A stretch of DNA of 64,000 nt from Martinezella rhizogenes (GTDB lineage: Bacteria > Pseudomonadota > Alphaproteobacteria > Rhizobiales > Rhizobiaceae): assembly GCA_013322215.1 (NCBI GenBank), contig JAAMEZ010000021.1:310001-374000 (forward strand). Reading direction: 5' to 3'. Positions 34,261 to 42,822 of the stretch are shown here, piece by piece. Made by a program: the position numbers and the translations under genes. Within the stretch, counting starts at the first letter, position 1. The number at the start of each line of letters is the position of its first letter. The notes beneath the pieces are model-generated. The model worked only from the letters and a program-made list of their open reading frames with translations. It searched no databases and was not told where the DNA came from.

Positions 34261-34548
34261 TGATCGAACCGAAATCTCTGTCAGATTGAGCAAGCGTCGA
34301 CGGGCCAGCGTGATGCTTACGGGGGAAGCTTTCGCCTATCGATCTAGCCGCCTGTTGCATTTGCACACCGAGCGATGAGGACGGCAACTAAAAGCTCGCA
34401 TCCCTCTCGAAAAAATCAACCGGAGGCCTAGATCAGGCGTTGTAGTGTGATCGGAAGTGTTGCGAGGCTATGTCGCCCGTGCCTTTTGGCGGCTTTGTTC
34501 GTCGTCAAATGCCGGAGTTCAAGCGGAAACTTATGGAGTACCAATGGC

Positions 34549-35202
34549 ATGGCTTCACTTGCCAAGGTGTTTCGGGCGCCCGTCCTAATTGCCTTGTTTA
34601 TCCTCTCCTTCGCGCTTTCCCCTACATGGGCCGATGATGCCGGCCAATCATCAAGCGGGACTCAGCTCCCGCGGCCGACGAGCAGCTACACGGCGACCTC
34701 GGCGGATGGCGTACCGGTAAAATTGAACTACTTCTCTCCGCAAGACGGTATCGCGGTCGTCTTCGTCATCGGCGAAACGGGCCAACCTCTGAAGACGCTT
34801 CCATCCATCGAAGAACAGGGCAAGCTCCTGGATGGCTTGCTAAGCCAGTTGGTCATCGAACATAAAGACTTGCCGGCGACCTTTCCCCTCTTCCTGACGG
34901 GAACAAAGGATAGCTTGACGACGGAGCTGGTGGCGAAGCTGCACGACAAGGACGCCAACTGGAATCCGAAGACCGGTCAACCGAAGCGCGGCCATTTCAA
35001 TGATGTTGTAACGGCCGAGCTCAACACGATCCTTCAGTCGTCACCCATCGCCCAGGCTTTCCAGTCCCATGGCTACAAGCTGGAGCTGACGGATATCGAA
35101 AAGATCGAAATGCAAGTTCCCGCCAAGAAAGGCGATGGAAAATATCCGCAATACATCAACTCAATGGATATAGACGCGACCAAAATATCAACCGGAGGAT
35201 GA
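34549..35202 (+). CDS. Exported protein of unknown function, coupled to the Tae4-like gene
   Basis: 217 residues. A clear signal peptide (APVLIALFILSFALSPTWA, cut before DDAG) and a soluble, mixed alpha/beta remainder with no family I recognise. The start at 34549 is preceded by GGAG ten bases upstream; an earlier in-frame start near 34447 would add 34 residues. Only six bases separate it from the amidase gene, so the pair is surely cotranscribed. A periplasmic protein next to a peptidoglycan amidase could be its immunity factor, but at 217 residues it is larger than known Tai4 proteins, and resemblance was not seen. Confidence 0.7.
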   Translation: MASLAKVFRAPVLIALFILSFALSPTWADDAGQSSSGTQLPRPTSSYTATSADGVPVKLNYFSPQDGIAVVFVIGETGQPLKTLPSIEEQGKLLDGLLSQLVIEHKDLPATFPLFLTGTKDSLTTELVAKLHDKDANWNPKTGQPKRGHFNDVVTAELNTILQSSPIAQAFQSHGYKLELTDIEKIEMQVPAKKGDGKYPQYINSMDIDATKISTGG

Positions 35203-35208
35203 CGTAAG

Positions 35209-35772
35209 ATGAATCAACAGGTACGTTCTCATTTGAGACCCTCTTTCGATGATCTGGTAAAGAATTATCCCGACCCGAGACGGGTCAAGTTGAAGCCCCT
35301 GAAGGAAATTATCGGCGGCGGTCTTACGACGGACTGGGCGATGAACAGCATCGGCGATAGCTGCACCCTTCGCATGAGCCGCGCATTTAATTGTGGTTCC
35401 AGCTATCAGATTCCGGCCCATTTTCCGGGCTTGAGAACTTTGGCGGGCAAAGATGGATTGCGCTATGCCTATGCAGTTCAGGAATTTCACAAGTGGCTGA
35501 AGCAGCGTCTCGGCGCTCCTGACCTCATCGTAAAAGGCAAGCCCGTTAGCCGCGACAGTTTTGCCGGCAAGAAGGGGATTATCATTTTCGATATCGTCTT
35601 CGGACCGAATCCGGATGGCACGCGTGCTCTTGGCCATGCCGATCTATGGGACGGCCAGACCTTCTATGACGAGCTCGACGGTACCAGCAGACCGGACCGT
35701 GACTTCTTCACCATAGCCGATGGCGTCTCGCTCTGGATTTGCCCCGGAACGACGAATTTGGCCAGCCGCTGA
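35209..35772 (+). CDS. Tae4-like peptidoglycan amidase (type VI secretion effector family)
   Basis: 187 residues, no signal peptide, the usual length of Tae4. The segment GDSCTLRMSRAFNCGSSYQIP holds the catalytic cysteine (Cys52), and LGHADLWDG holds His143 and Asp145. This is the NlpC/P60-like pattern of Tae4 enzymes, which cleave gamma-D-glutamyl-meso-diaminopimelate bonds in the peptidoglycan of neighbouring cells. No hcp, vgrG or other T6SS gene is in the window, so delivery would rely on a system encoded elsewhere. The upstream exported protein is the best immunity candidate by position. A GGAGGATGACGTAAG leader provides the ribosome-binding site. Confidence 0.78.
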   Translation: MNQQVRSHLRPSFDDLVKNYPDPRRVKLKPLKEIIGGGLTTDWAMNSIGDSCTLRMSRAFNCGSSYQIPAHFPGLRTLAGKDGLRYAYAVQEFHKWLKQRLGAPDLIVKGKPVSRDSFAGKKGIIIFDIVFGPNPDGTRALGHADLWDGQTFYDELDGTSRPDRDFFTIADGVSLWICPGTTNLASR

Positions 35773-36265
35773 CAAGACTGTTTATTCGAAGAATAGTCAC
35801 GCCAATCCAAGAAAACCGCCACCGGGGAGAAGCAAGATCCCGGGGCCGTTATTGGGCGGCCTTACAAGAAGAGCGGCTTCCGTCGCCCATGGAAGCTGCC
35901 AAGCGAATAAATTCACCCACGGGCTGGCGAGGCTAACCAAATCATCTTTCCGGGTCCAGCTAGAGGCAATCCTCACCCACCTGGAAATGAAACGCCTGCC
36001 TCAAGAGATTTTCCGACAGCCGCCGGCAACTGTGATGAGCAGCTGCCCTGCCACCACGACTAGCCAGCAGTTCGTGGCTCCGGTTGCTGTTTCCGGATGC
36101 GAACCACAAGTCACCTCATTGGCTCCTGGCAGCGAAGAATTTTTTCAAATTGACCGACGGGTTTCGATCGCATGCACGTTCAAGCAGCGCAAGATCTGAC
36201 GAGAACCTGAATGACAAGGTTTGTTGAGGTCCAGGCAGGCTGCGGTCCGATACTGGAGAATGAGG
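35773..36265. other. 493-bp gap without a recognisable gene
   Basis: Open frames of 65 and 159 codons cross this stretch in the plus direction but both have arginine/proline/serine-heavy compositions, no ribosome-binding site and start inside the amidase gene. I recognise no promoter, repeat or RNA. It separates the amidase pair from the lyase gene. Confidence 0.5.
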
Positions 36266-37258
36266 ATGGTTGCATCATTCAAAACGCCAGTGGGCCAGAA
36301 GCGGATATATCCGACAATGCTCCTCGGCATGTTGTTCGTCTTCGCCTTTCCCATCGCTGTACGCGCGGAAGCCTGCACGGTCCCACCGCCAATTTCTGCC
36401 ATCGATCCACCCGGTTTCTACGATGATCCCGATGGCTATGGCAGGGCGATAGAACCGCTGCATGCCTTTATCGAAAAGGTGAATAAGGCAGCCGATAGTG
36501 GCGACAAAACGTGCCTGATCGAGCTTCTGGGTATTTGGGCGCGTGCGAATGCCTTGATGGCACCAATCAAGGGCTATCAGGGATATTATGAGCGCTCATG
36601 GGCAGGAACTGACTTTGCCTTGGCTCTCCTCAGATTCTTTCCCCAGTCAAAGAACGATGCGCCCGCTGTTCCGCCGGCTATCTCGAAATGGCTTATCGAG
36701 ATAGCCGGCGGAACGCGGGATGCGAATGCCATCAACCGCCTGCACAACAATCTGGTTTACTGGGCAGGCCTGAATCTCACGACAATAGGAACGCTGACGA
36801 AACGGCCCGACCTCATCGACGCCGGCATTGCTCGTGCGCGCGAGGGTATCAAGGATATCCAGCCGAACGGCACATTGGAACGCGAGTTGAAACGTGGAGA
36901 CCGAGCACTTCATTATCATAATTTTGCGCTCATCCCGCTGGTTTTCACCGCGGAGTTGGCGCAAGCGCGGCATGTTGACCTCTATTCGGAAAACAACGGG
37001 GCTATTCGACATCTGGCAAATGTGATGATCGATGCAGTGCTCAGCCAAAGCAGCTTCTCAGCCTATACTTCCACTCCACAACATCTTTTCCCTTGGACTT
37101 TTGCCGGCGATCTCGCCTGGATGGAGCCATATCAGGCTCGCTTCCGCGATCCACGATTGGTGGCCCTGATTGCTCAGCGGCGGCCTTTTATCAACCCACG
37201 GCTCGGTGGCAACGTGACGGCCACCTGGAGCGGACGCCCGACAACGGAGCATCCCTAG
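36266..37258 (+). CDS. Alginate lyase-like exported enzyme (PL5-type fold)
   Basis: 330 residues. A long N-terminal signal (IYPTMLLGMLFVFAFPIAVRAEA) precedes an all-helical lyase domain. Motifs matching the AlgL family: GYYERSWAGTDFALALL, RLHNNLVYWAGL (Asn-His-type catalytic motif here Asn-Asn), and GTLERELKRGDRALHYHNFAL. Such enzymes cleave poly-mannuronate by beta-elimination in the periplasm. The usual NNH tripeptide reads HNN, and the RALHYHN histidine/tyrosine region is kept, so activity is plausible but specificity uncertain. The second of two nearby ATGs is used because GGAGA lies six bases upstream. Confidence 0.7.
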   Translation: MVASFKTPVGQKRIYPTMLLGMLFVFAFPIAVRAEACTVPPPISAIDPPGFYDDPDGYGRAIEPLHAFIEKVNKAADSGDKTCLIELLGIWARANALMAPIKGYQGYYERSWAGTDFALALLRFFPQSKNDAPAVPPAISKWLIEIAGGTRDANAINRLHNNLVYWAGLNLTTIGTLTKRPDLIDAGIARAREGIKDIQPNGTLERELKRGDRALHYHNFALIPLVFTAELAQARHVDLYSENNGAIRHLANVMIDAVLSQSSFSAYTSTPQHLFPWTFAGDLAWMEPYQARFRDPRLVALIAQRRPFINPRLGGNVTATWSGRPTTEHP

Positions 37259-37328
37259 TGGTGATATCCGGAACAACCCGATCAACCGGCGCTTCAGCCC
37301 CATCTGAGATGGTCAATGGAGAATCAGC

Positions 37329-38189
37329 ATGCATTTAACACGTCGGCAGTTTGCCATTCTGGCCTGCGCTTTGACGGTTCCGGCAGGCCGAGGCGCTGCG
37401 GCAAGTGAAGATAACGCAGTATTCTGGCAAGCGAATCTGGCAGATCGATCAATCGCCATCTTCGGCTATGAACGCATCAGTGCCGCACTGGTATCCGACA
37501 TCGTTCGCGATGGAGAGCGGATATCCGATCAGGCAAGTTCAGTCTATACCGACATCGGCCCGAACGCCCCGCACTTGAAGTACTCAACGAATATAAAACA
37601 AGTGCCACCGGTTCTTCCCGATTTGACACCAGCGGATGCAGACGATCTACGCCGCATTATACCGGCCGCAGCAGGTTCCCCGGTTGAACGTCTTCCAGGA
37701 TACGTAGTGGCCTTGCTGCTGATGGGCGAAGGACAACACTCATGGGCGCCAAGTGTCGAGGGTGTGATCATGGATCACGTCCGCTCCGGTGGAAAGCAAA
37801 TCTCCCCGCTGATAAGCGATACCGACCTGATGTCGATATGGTCGCCACCCGATACTTTCACACTGAAAGCAGTTGGCGCACATCAAATCAGCTATCTCCT
37901 CGAAAAACGCCGCCAGCTGGGGCCTATCGGTGGCTATATGGAAACACTTTACAGGCAACGGCGTGTATCTGAGATCACGCAGTTGCGAGAGGAAATAGCC
38001 AAAGAAGGAGTGGTCAGTCCGCTTGGTTCTCTGGCAGGCCCGCAATTCAAGGCGCTACTTCTGAAGCAGGTCTTGAAAATTGACTCAACGAAGAATTTTC
38101 TCCTTCTTCCCCTGGCCGTCTTACTAGGTAATGACGGCATCCTGGAACTCATGAAATCAAACGGCTTTCAGATAACTGCATTGGCATAG
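37329..38189 (+). CDS. Exported protein, TraB/GumN-like
   Basis: 286 residues. Starts MHLTRRQFAILACALTVPAGRG, a twin-arginine-like signal (TRRQF). The mature start AVFWQANLADRSIAIFGYERI resembles TraB/GumN proteins, which begin with a similar W-x-V-x-D...I-x-L-F-G strand pair, and YMETLYRQRRVSEI fits their middle. Other family motifs (the GxxH and ExxxH pairs) are not evident, so assignment is tentative. It follows the lyase gene after 70 bp on the same strand and is AT-richer than most of the window. Confidence 0.5.
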   Translation: MHLTRRQFAILACALTVPAGRGAAASEDNAVFWQANLADRSIAIFGYERISAALVSDIVRDGERISDQASSVYTDIGPNAPHLKYSTNIKQVPPVLPDLTPADADDLRRIIPAAAGSPVERLPGYVVALLLMGEGQHSWAPSVEGVIMDHVRSGGKQISPLISDTDLMSIWSPPDTFTLKAVGAHQISYLLEKRRQLGPIGGYMETLYRQRRVSEITQLREEIAKEGVVSPLGSLAGPQFKALLLKQVLKIDSTKNFLLLPLAVLLGNDGILELMKSNGFQITALA

Positions 38190-38254
38190 TGCTGCCGGTG
38201 CCTGTGAGAGCCGTGTGCTCCATCGAAGTATTTATCCCATTGGAGGACTATCTG

Positions 38255-38920
38255 ATGTCAGCAATCATGAACCGCCGCGATCTCTGCCTGTATCTATCTG
38301 CATTGGCTACGGGTATGCTTGAACCCAAATTCGCCTCTGCTCAAGACAAGGCAAATAGCACATCGACAGCTTACTTGTATTTCTCACAACCGATCGACGA
38401 CAAATCGACACTTAGCCTGACAAACGGATTGATCGACCTGAGAGCTAAGGGATATAAAATAATATACCTTATGCTGAATTCCAATGGCGGGAACATATCA
38501 TCTGGAATTGCCTTATATCACATGCTGTCTGCCATGGATATAACGATCAATACATATGCTATTTCCAATGTTGATTCGGCAGCAATTCTCTTGTTCTTAG
38601 CCGGAAAGGAAAGAGTTGCAAATAAAGAGTCTCTGTTTGCATTTCACTCCGCCAGAGAAGACTTCAGCAATGAAAAGCTTACTCCGGACGAGATCACCGA
38701 GAGATCAAATGTACTTGAGATCGACAATGATCGAATGAAGGAAATATTCAAGGAGCGACTTACACTCGGCGACAAGCAATACGGCGATTTCTTCGGCCCG
38801 CAGCTCCGGTTCGTAAGACCGCAGGAGGCATTGAGCATCGGCCTGGCAACGCGGATCGGTGAGATAAACATGCAACCACATGACGGCCTCTATTATGTTC
38901 AGTCCTCTGCCGGCAAGTAA
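38255..38920 (+). CDS. ClpP-fold serine peptidase-like protein with a signal peptide
   Basis: 221 residues. An N-terminal NRRDLCLYLSALATGM signal-like segment is followed by a ClpP/crotonase-type core: AYLYFSQPIDDKS, YLMLNSNGGNISSGIALYHML (oxyanion region), SNVDSAAILLFLAG with Ser108, and LFAFHSA with His131. The spacing matches ClpP, so the serine-histidine pair is kept. ClpP is cytosolic and works with an AAA+ unfoldase; an exported version would work alone. ATG at 38255 has GGAGG eight bases upstream. Codon use is distinctly AT-rich (ATA, TTA, AGA codons), unlike neighbours, suggesting recent transfer. Confidence 0.75.
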   Translation: MSAIMNRRDLCLYLSALATGMLEPKFASAQDKANSTSTAYLYFSQPIDDKSTLSLTNGLIDLRAKGYKIIYLMLNSNGGNISSGIALYHMLSAMDITINTYAISNVDSAAILLFLAGKERVANKESLFAFHSAREDFSNEKLTPDEITERSNVLEIDNDRMKEIFKERLTLGDKQYGDFFGPQLRFVRPQEALSIGLATRIGEINMQPHDGLYYVQSSAGK

Positions 38921-39035
38921 CTTTGATGAAACATGGCCCCGTTCGCGGCAATCAAAAGCGCTGCCGCTTTATCGCGGAATGACAATCCGAACGCGATGCC
39001 GACCGACTGGCGCATTTTACGGAGGTTGACCGACA

Positions 39036-40064
39036 ATGAGTGGAAAGACGCGTTCAATCCTGTCGATTTTCCTCCTTTGGTGGCAAACCGCCGCTGTACT
39101 CGTCATACTCTTTTCGGGCGCAGCTCGTGCTGAAGATCATGCGTTCGTCGGCTTTCAGGAGATAACCGTTCCGAACGGCAGCGAACCTCCGTTGCACGCT
39201 GGCATCTGGTATCCGACGCTTGCCCCACCCCGGGAGACACGTTTGGAGACCTTCACCCAATTGGTGGCGCCGGATGGCGCGATTGCCGGACGCGCCTTGC
39301 CACTGGTCGTCATTTCTCATGGCGGGGCGGGATCGTTCGCCGGCCATTACGACACCGCCCTTGCGCTTGCCCAAGCAGGCTTCGTCGTTGCCGCGGTCGA
39401 CCATGCGGGGGACACTTTCGACGATCAGCGACAGGTGCTGAAACTGTGGCGGCGGCCGCAGCAGCTGAATCGCCTGATCACCTTCGTCCTCGACGATTGG
39501 CGGGATCATGCTCAGGTTGACTCCGGGCGGATAGCCGCCTTCGGTTTCTCGAATGGCGGTTTCACCGTACTCGTGGCTGCTGGAGGGAAACCCGATCTGA
39601 GCCTGATCGATCCCTATTGCCGCGATCATCCCACGCATGATCTGTGCTCCACGCTTATGAACGCCGGCATAAGCTCTGTGGCCGCTTTACCGGTTCCTCC
39701 CGATGCCTGGCTGCAAGACCCGCGCATCAAGGCGATAGCTGTCGCCGCTCCGGCATTTGGGTTCACTTTCTCGAACGGCGGTTTGAACGATGTAACGGTT
39801 CCGATCCAGCTCTGGCGCGCCGCCGATGACCACCGTCAACCCAATCCCTGGTACGACGAGGCGGTGCGCGCCGCATTGCCTCATCCGCCCGAGATGCATG
39901 TCGTGGCGGGCGCGGGGCATTATGACTTTCTGCCGCCGTGCAGTGCGGTGCTCGCCAAGCACGCGCCTGCCATATGCGCCGATCCGAATGGCTTCGATCG
40001 AGCAGCGTTTCACCGCAGCATGAATGCTCAGCTGATCAACTTCTTCCGGGCCAAACTCCAATAG
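39036..40064 (+). CDS. Exported alpha/beta hydrolase (dienelactone hydrolase-like)
   Basis: 342 residues. Signal peptide MSGKTRSILSIFLLWW...LVILFSGAARA, then HAGIWYPT, VVISHGGAGSF (oxyanion hole), DHAGDTF, and the nucleophile elbow AFGFSNGGFT. GAGHYDFLPPC supplies the histidine. It resembles predicted dienelactone-hydrolase/platelet-activating-factor acetylhydrolase relatives in rhizobia. Extracytoplasmic esterase or lipase of unknown substrate. Starts 115 bp after the ClpP-like gene. Confidence 0.82.
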   Translation: MSGKTRSILSIFLLWWQTAAVLVILFSGAARAEDHAFVGFQEITVPNGSEPPLHAGIWYPTLAPPRETRLETFTQLVAPDGAIAGRALPLVVISHGGAGSFAGHYDTALALAQAGFVVAAVDHAGDTFDDQRQVLKLWRRPQQLNRLITFVLDDWRDHAQVDSGRIAAFGFSNGGFTVLVAAGGKPDLSLIDPYCRDHPTHDLCSTLMNAGISSVAALPVPPDAWLQDPRIKAIAVAAPAFGFTFSNGGLNDVTVPIQLWRAADDHRQPNPWYDEAVRAALPHPPEMHVVAGAGHYDFLPPCSAVLAKHAPAICADPNGFDRAAFHRSMNAQLINFFRAKLQ

Positions 40065-40273
40065 CCGCGGCTACGCCAGACTTGTGAACCAATACGCCAC
40101 TCCGGCTTGCCAGCCTCCACCAGCACGCAGCGCATCGCTCCGGCTCGGGTCGGCGCACGGTCCATTCCATCGATGAGCCACCTCCAGGCCCTGTGAAAAT
40201 GGGCTTCGGCATTTCCGCCCGCGCTGAATTCCGCGCCGCCAATCATCGCCGCGGCCATCGGCAGCGCGATCAT
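40028..40273 (-). CDS. Possible small protein, unknown
   Basis: 81 residues, MIALPMAAAMIGG...GSQVWRSRGYW. Codons are mostly GCG, CTG, GCC, ATC, GGC, as in neighbouring real genes, and AGGTG lies eight bases before the ATG. It overlaps the 3' end of the hydrolase gene by 37 bp on the opposite strand. No family recognised; it would otherwise leave a 373-bp gap (40065-40437). Confidence 0.4.
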   Translation of the reverse strand: MIALPMAAAMIGGAEFSAGGNAEAHFHRAWRWLIDGMDRAPTRAGAMRCVLVEAGKPEWRIGSQVWRSRGYWSLARKKLIS

Positions 40274-40362
40274 TTGGATGCACCTAACGGTGGAATATCT
40301 CTACGTCAGGTATGATTAGTAATCTTATTGTCATATGACGATAGCGAAAAACTGATACGGCG

Positions 40363-40422
40363 TTGACAGGCGCTCCAGCCAACTATCCTATTCCGCTAAG
40401 CAACCCTATTCCGTTAAGTAAC
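40363..40422 (+). promoter_or_regulatory. Candidate promoter and 18-bp tandem repeat before the LysM gene
   Basis: A perfect TTGACA (40363-40368) lies upstream of a weaker TATCCT/TCCTAT at 40384-40391. Immediately after, CTATTCCGCTAAGCAAC (40388-40404) is repeated with two changes as CTATTCCGTTAAGTAAC (40406-40422). The repeat could be a direct-repeat operator or chance duplication. Confidence 0.3.
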
Positions 40423-40437
40423 ACACGGGGGAAATTG

Positions 40438-41565
40438 ATGATCGGCACACGATATCAGGTCAAGGCGGGCGATACGCTCTGGTCTATTGCCCACGAACAT
40501 CTCGGCCACGGCGCACAATGGCCGCGTATCTGGCGCTATAACAACCGCCGCGATGTCATTCGCGCCACCGGCCATGGAATTCCCGATCCGGATTTGATCC
40601 ATGCCGGCAGCACAATTCTAATTCCCGTTCTGCCGGGTCAGCGCGAGCATGGCAGCAACGGCCATCACCATACGCATCATACTTCGCAGCATCATAATCC
40701 CTCGACGTCCGCCACCACGCAGGCGTCGCATTCTCCCTCGCCGCAGCCGCTACGTACCGGCAACCCGGCTGCGGAGCTGAAAAAGGAATTGCCGCACATC
40801 TATTCGCCGATCTCGATCAAGTACCGCTTGAACGATCTGACGATGCCCGTCATCGAGACCCCGACGGCGACGATCGAGTTCCGCATGACCGGCGATGTCG
40901 TCCTGATGACGGACAAGCGCTACCCGGCAACCTATGTGAGCAACGGCGGACGGCTGGAGACACAGATCTCGCAGCAGGCCAACGTTGCCTTCGGCCAGCT
41001 CATCGGCGACACGCGCTTCATCTATGATTCGAAGAAAAAAGAAGTGACCGTGCGCTCCATGCTGGTCAGCCAGAGCACAACGCCGAACGCGGCAGCCACA
41101 GCAGTTGGCGTCGAGTTCAGCTCCAGCAGCCCGATCCCGAAGCTGCGCGCCGAGGTCCGCTTCCCCAAGCTGCAAGGCAGGATCGGCCCGTTCCACTATG
41201 TCGCCATGAGCGTAGCCTTCGTCATTCTGATCACGCCAAAGGCTCACATTCCTCCGTCGGCACCCTCGCCCCAGGCCGTGCGCGACGCGGTGCGTATCCG
41301 CGAGCCCGAGGAAGGGACCAACTGGAGCCGTGTCATCGGTACCGGCCTGGTTATTGGCGCTGGCGTCATTGTCGTCGGGACCCTGGTCGAGGATTTCTTC
41401 TCCGGCGGCGTCGGCGTTGCCGATGATCCGGCCTCCTTTGCTGCCGCCGGCGCCTCGCTGACGCGCGGCCTGGCGATGCTTCGCGGTGCGGCCACCACAG
41501 CCCTGCCACGCGCAATGGTTCCGGCCGCCGTGCACGTCGGTGCCCGGGTCGGGTTGGCACATTGA
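40438..41565 (+). CDS. LysM-domain protein with His-rich linker and C-terminal hydrophobic segments
   Basis: 375 residues without a signal peptide. LysM at about 5-63: YQVKAGDTLWSIAHEHLG, GAQWPRIWRYNN, IHAGSTILIPVLPG; this long form occurs in proteins linked to secretion or phage-tail-like structures. A His-rich linker (GHHHTHHTSQHH) follows at about 80-90. A beta-rich middle (about 130-270) has no recognised family; two hydrophobic stretches (VAMSVAFVILI and GTGLVIGAGVIVVGTLV) end the protein. GGGGGAAATTG precedes the ATG. It overlaps the next gene by 4 bp, implying a pair. Confidence 0.75.
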   Translation: MIGTRYQVKAGDTLWSIAHEHLGHGAQWPRIWRYNNRRDVIRATGHGIPDPDLIHAGSTILIPVLPGQREHGSNGHHHTHHTSQHHNPSTSATTQASHSPSPQPLRTGNPAAELKKELPHIYSPISIKYRLNDLTMPVIETPTATIEFRMTGDVVLMTDKRYPATYVSNGGRLETQISQQANVAFGQLIGDTRFIYDSKKKEVTVRSMLVSQSTTPNAAATAVGVEFSSSSPIPKLRAEVRFPKLQGRIGPFHYVAMSVAFVILITPKAHIPPSAPSPQAVRDAVRIREPEEGTNWSRVIGTGLVIGAGVIVVGTLVEDFFSGGVGVADDPASFAAAGASLTRGLAMLRGAATTALPRAMVPAAVHVGARVGLAH

Positions 41566-42446
41566 TCGTCTCACGGCGCCTTCTACTTGGCGCAGCGGTG
41601 GTTCTGGCCGGGAGCGGTTCCTACCTTCTCGGCCGGTCGACACCGAAAGAGGATACCATTGCCGACCCTGATGCATATGCGGCCAAGCTTGGTCGGCAAC
41701 AGGGTCTGACGATCGGCTTTGGCGATCCCTCGACCTTCTACGTGCCGCCCTATCTACCCGCCGATGCGCCCGTAGAGGGCGTCGCGTTGAGCCCGGCTGA
41801 CCGCACTGCCGTAAAGGACTCGCTGCACGGTATCGCCAAGGCTTTCGAAGCCTATCCGGAACAATGTCTCGGCCGGATCATCAAGGCGATCTTCATCGCT
41901 GGCAAGATCTTGATCGACGGCGCCGAGGCTGGCGGCACCTATGGGCTAGACTGGATATTCCTCGCCGCACCCTCCAACGTATCGGCCGAGACGCGTCGGC
42001 TAACTGCAGAGCTTGGCGTGCACCACGAAACGAGTTCCTTCATCTGGCTGCGCAACGATGCCCTGCAACGAGCCTTCACCGCGCTCGAGCCGGCTGATTG
42101 GCAATTTCAAAACAGTGCGACCGATCAGATCGCTCGCAATGGCCAGACCGCACCACCGGTGGAAACCGGCTTTCTATCCGCCTATGGCGCAACGACCTCA
42201 GAAAATGATTTCAACACCTATGCCGAAATCGCCTTTTCCGATCCGGGACGCCTGATAAAGCTGGCCGAAAGTGTACCGGTCATTGCGAAAAAACTCGCGC
42301 TGACACTCGATTCCTACATCGCCGTCGACGAACGATTGCGCGAGACTTTCGCTCGAAACGACCTGCTATCACTCCACCTGGAAATCGTGCCGTCGTTTAC
42401 TGCTGTGCAGGTGCGGCTTTCTGAATCTTGTCCTGGACTTTCTTGA
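41562..42446 (+). CDS. Exported or membrane-anchored protein of unknown function with an HHE motif
   Basis: 294 residues, starting at TTG 41562 which overlaps the LysM-gene stop as TTGA. An N-terminal anchor (SRRLLLGAAVVLAGSGSYLLG, twin-Arg-like) is followed by a soluble region with GVHHETSSFIWLRN (His154, His155, Glu156), a possible metal-binding helix as in zincin-like proteins, though HExxH is absent. AFEAYPEQCLGRIIKAIFIAG suggests a helical start. No family recognised with confidence. Its last 50 bp overlap the convergent DUF4168 gene. Confidence 0.6.
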   Translation: MIVSRRLLLGAAVVLAGSGSYLLGRSTPKEDTIADPDAYAAKLGRQQGLTIGFGDPSTFYVPPYLPADAPVEGVALSPADRTAVKDSLHGIAKAFEAYPEQCLGRIIKAIFIAGKILIDGAEAGGTYGLDWIFLAAPSNVSAETRRLTAELGVHHETSSFIWLRNDALQRAFTALEPADWQFQNSATDQIARNGQTAPPVETGFLSAYGATTSENDFNTYAEIAFSDPGRLIKLAESVPVIAKKLALTLDSYIAVDERLRETFARNDLLSLHLEIVPSFTAVQVRLSESCPGLS

Positions 42447-42822
42447 CAAGTGCAGGATCTTTCTTTGCCGCCGTTAGAATTGCGTTGTATTCGTCTACCG
42501 ACATCCCCGGAGAGGCCTGAACAGCCTGCACCATCTGCTTGCTTGCCTCGGTCTGCAGCTGTTGCTTCGCCGTCGGATCCTGTGTTGCGCCGATCTTGGT
42601 CGAATATTCCTGCCTGATCTTGTCCACCTGGAGATAAGCGACCGCAAAAGCCTCTATTTTCTGATCGCTGACTGTAGCAGCGGTAGCAGTGCCATCGGGC
42701 TGCTGCGCTTGGGCAGGTTGCTGCTCTTGTGTTGCTTGCTGTGCGAACGCTTGATTGCTGAGAACCATCAAGCTCAAGACTGCAGCGGTCAACGATGCAG
42801 CGGGGATATGACGAATAATCAT
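42397..42822 (-). CDS. DUF4168 exported protein
   Basis: 141 residues. Signal peptide cut after NQAFA, a Gln-rich linker (QQATQEQQPAQAQQ), then the DUF4168 pattern: IEAFAVAYLQVDKIRQEY, and MSVDEYNAILTAAKKDPALVKKVQDKI. Members are small periplasmic helical proteins of unknown role. The 3' end overlaps the 3' end of the plus-strand gene by 50 bp. Start ATG at 42822 has GAGGAATTGAG upstream. Confidence 0.85.
   Translation of the reverse strand: MIIRHIPAASLTAAVLSLMVLSNQAFAQQATQEQQPAQAQQPDGTATAATVSDQKIEAFAVAYLQVDKIRQEYSTKIGATQDPTAKQQLQTEASKQMVQAVQASPGMSVDEYNAILTAAKKDPALVKKVQDKIQKAAPAQQ

Noticed and set aside
35720..36199. 159-codon frame after the amidase gene
   Set aside because: Begins inside the amidase gene, no start signal, composition of non-coding DNA; kept as a gap.
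40388..40422. 18-bp tandem repeat as part of a longer LysM protein (NPIPLS repeat)
   Set aside because: Reading it as coding would need a TTG start with no ribosome-binding site; the ATG at 40438 has GGGGGA upstream.
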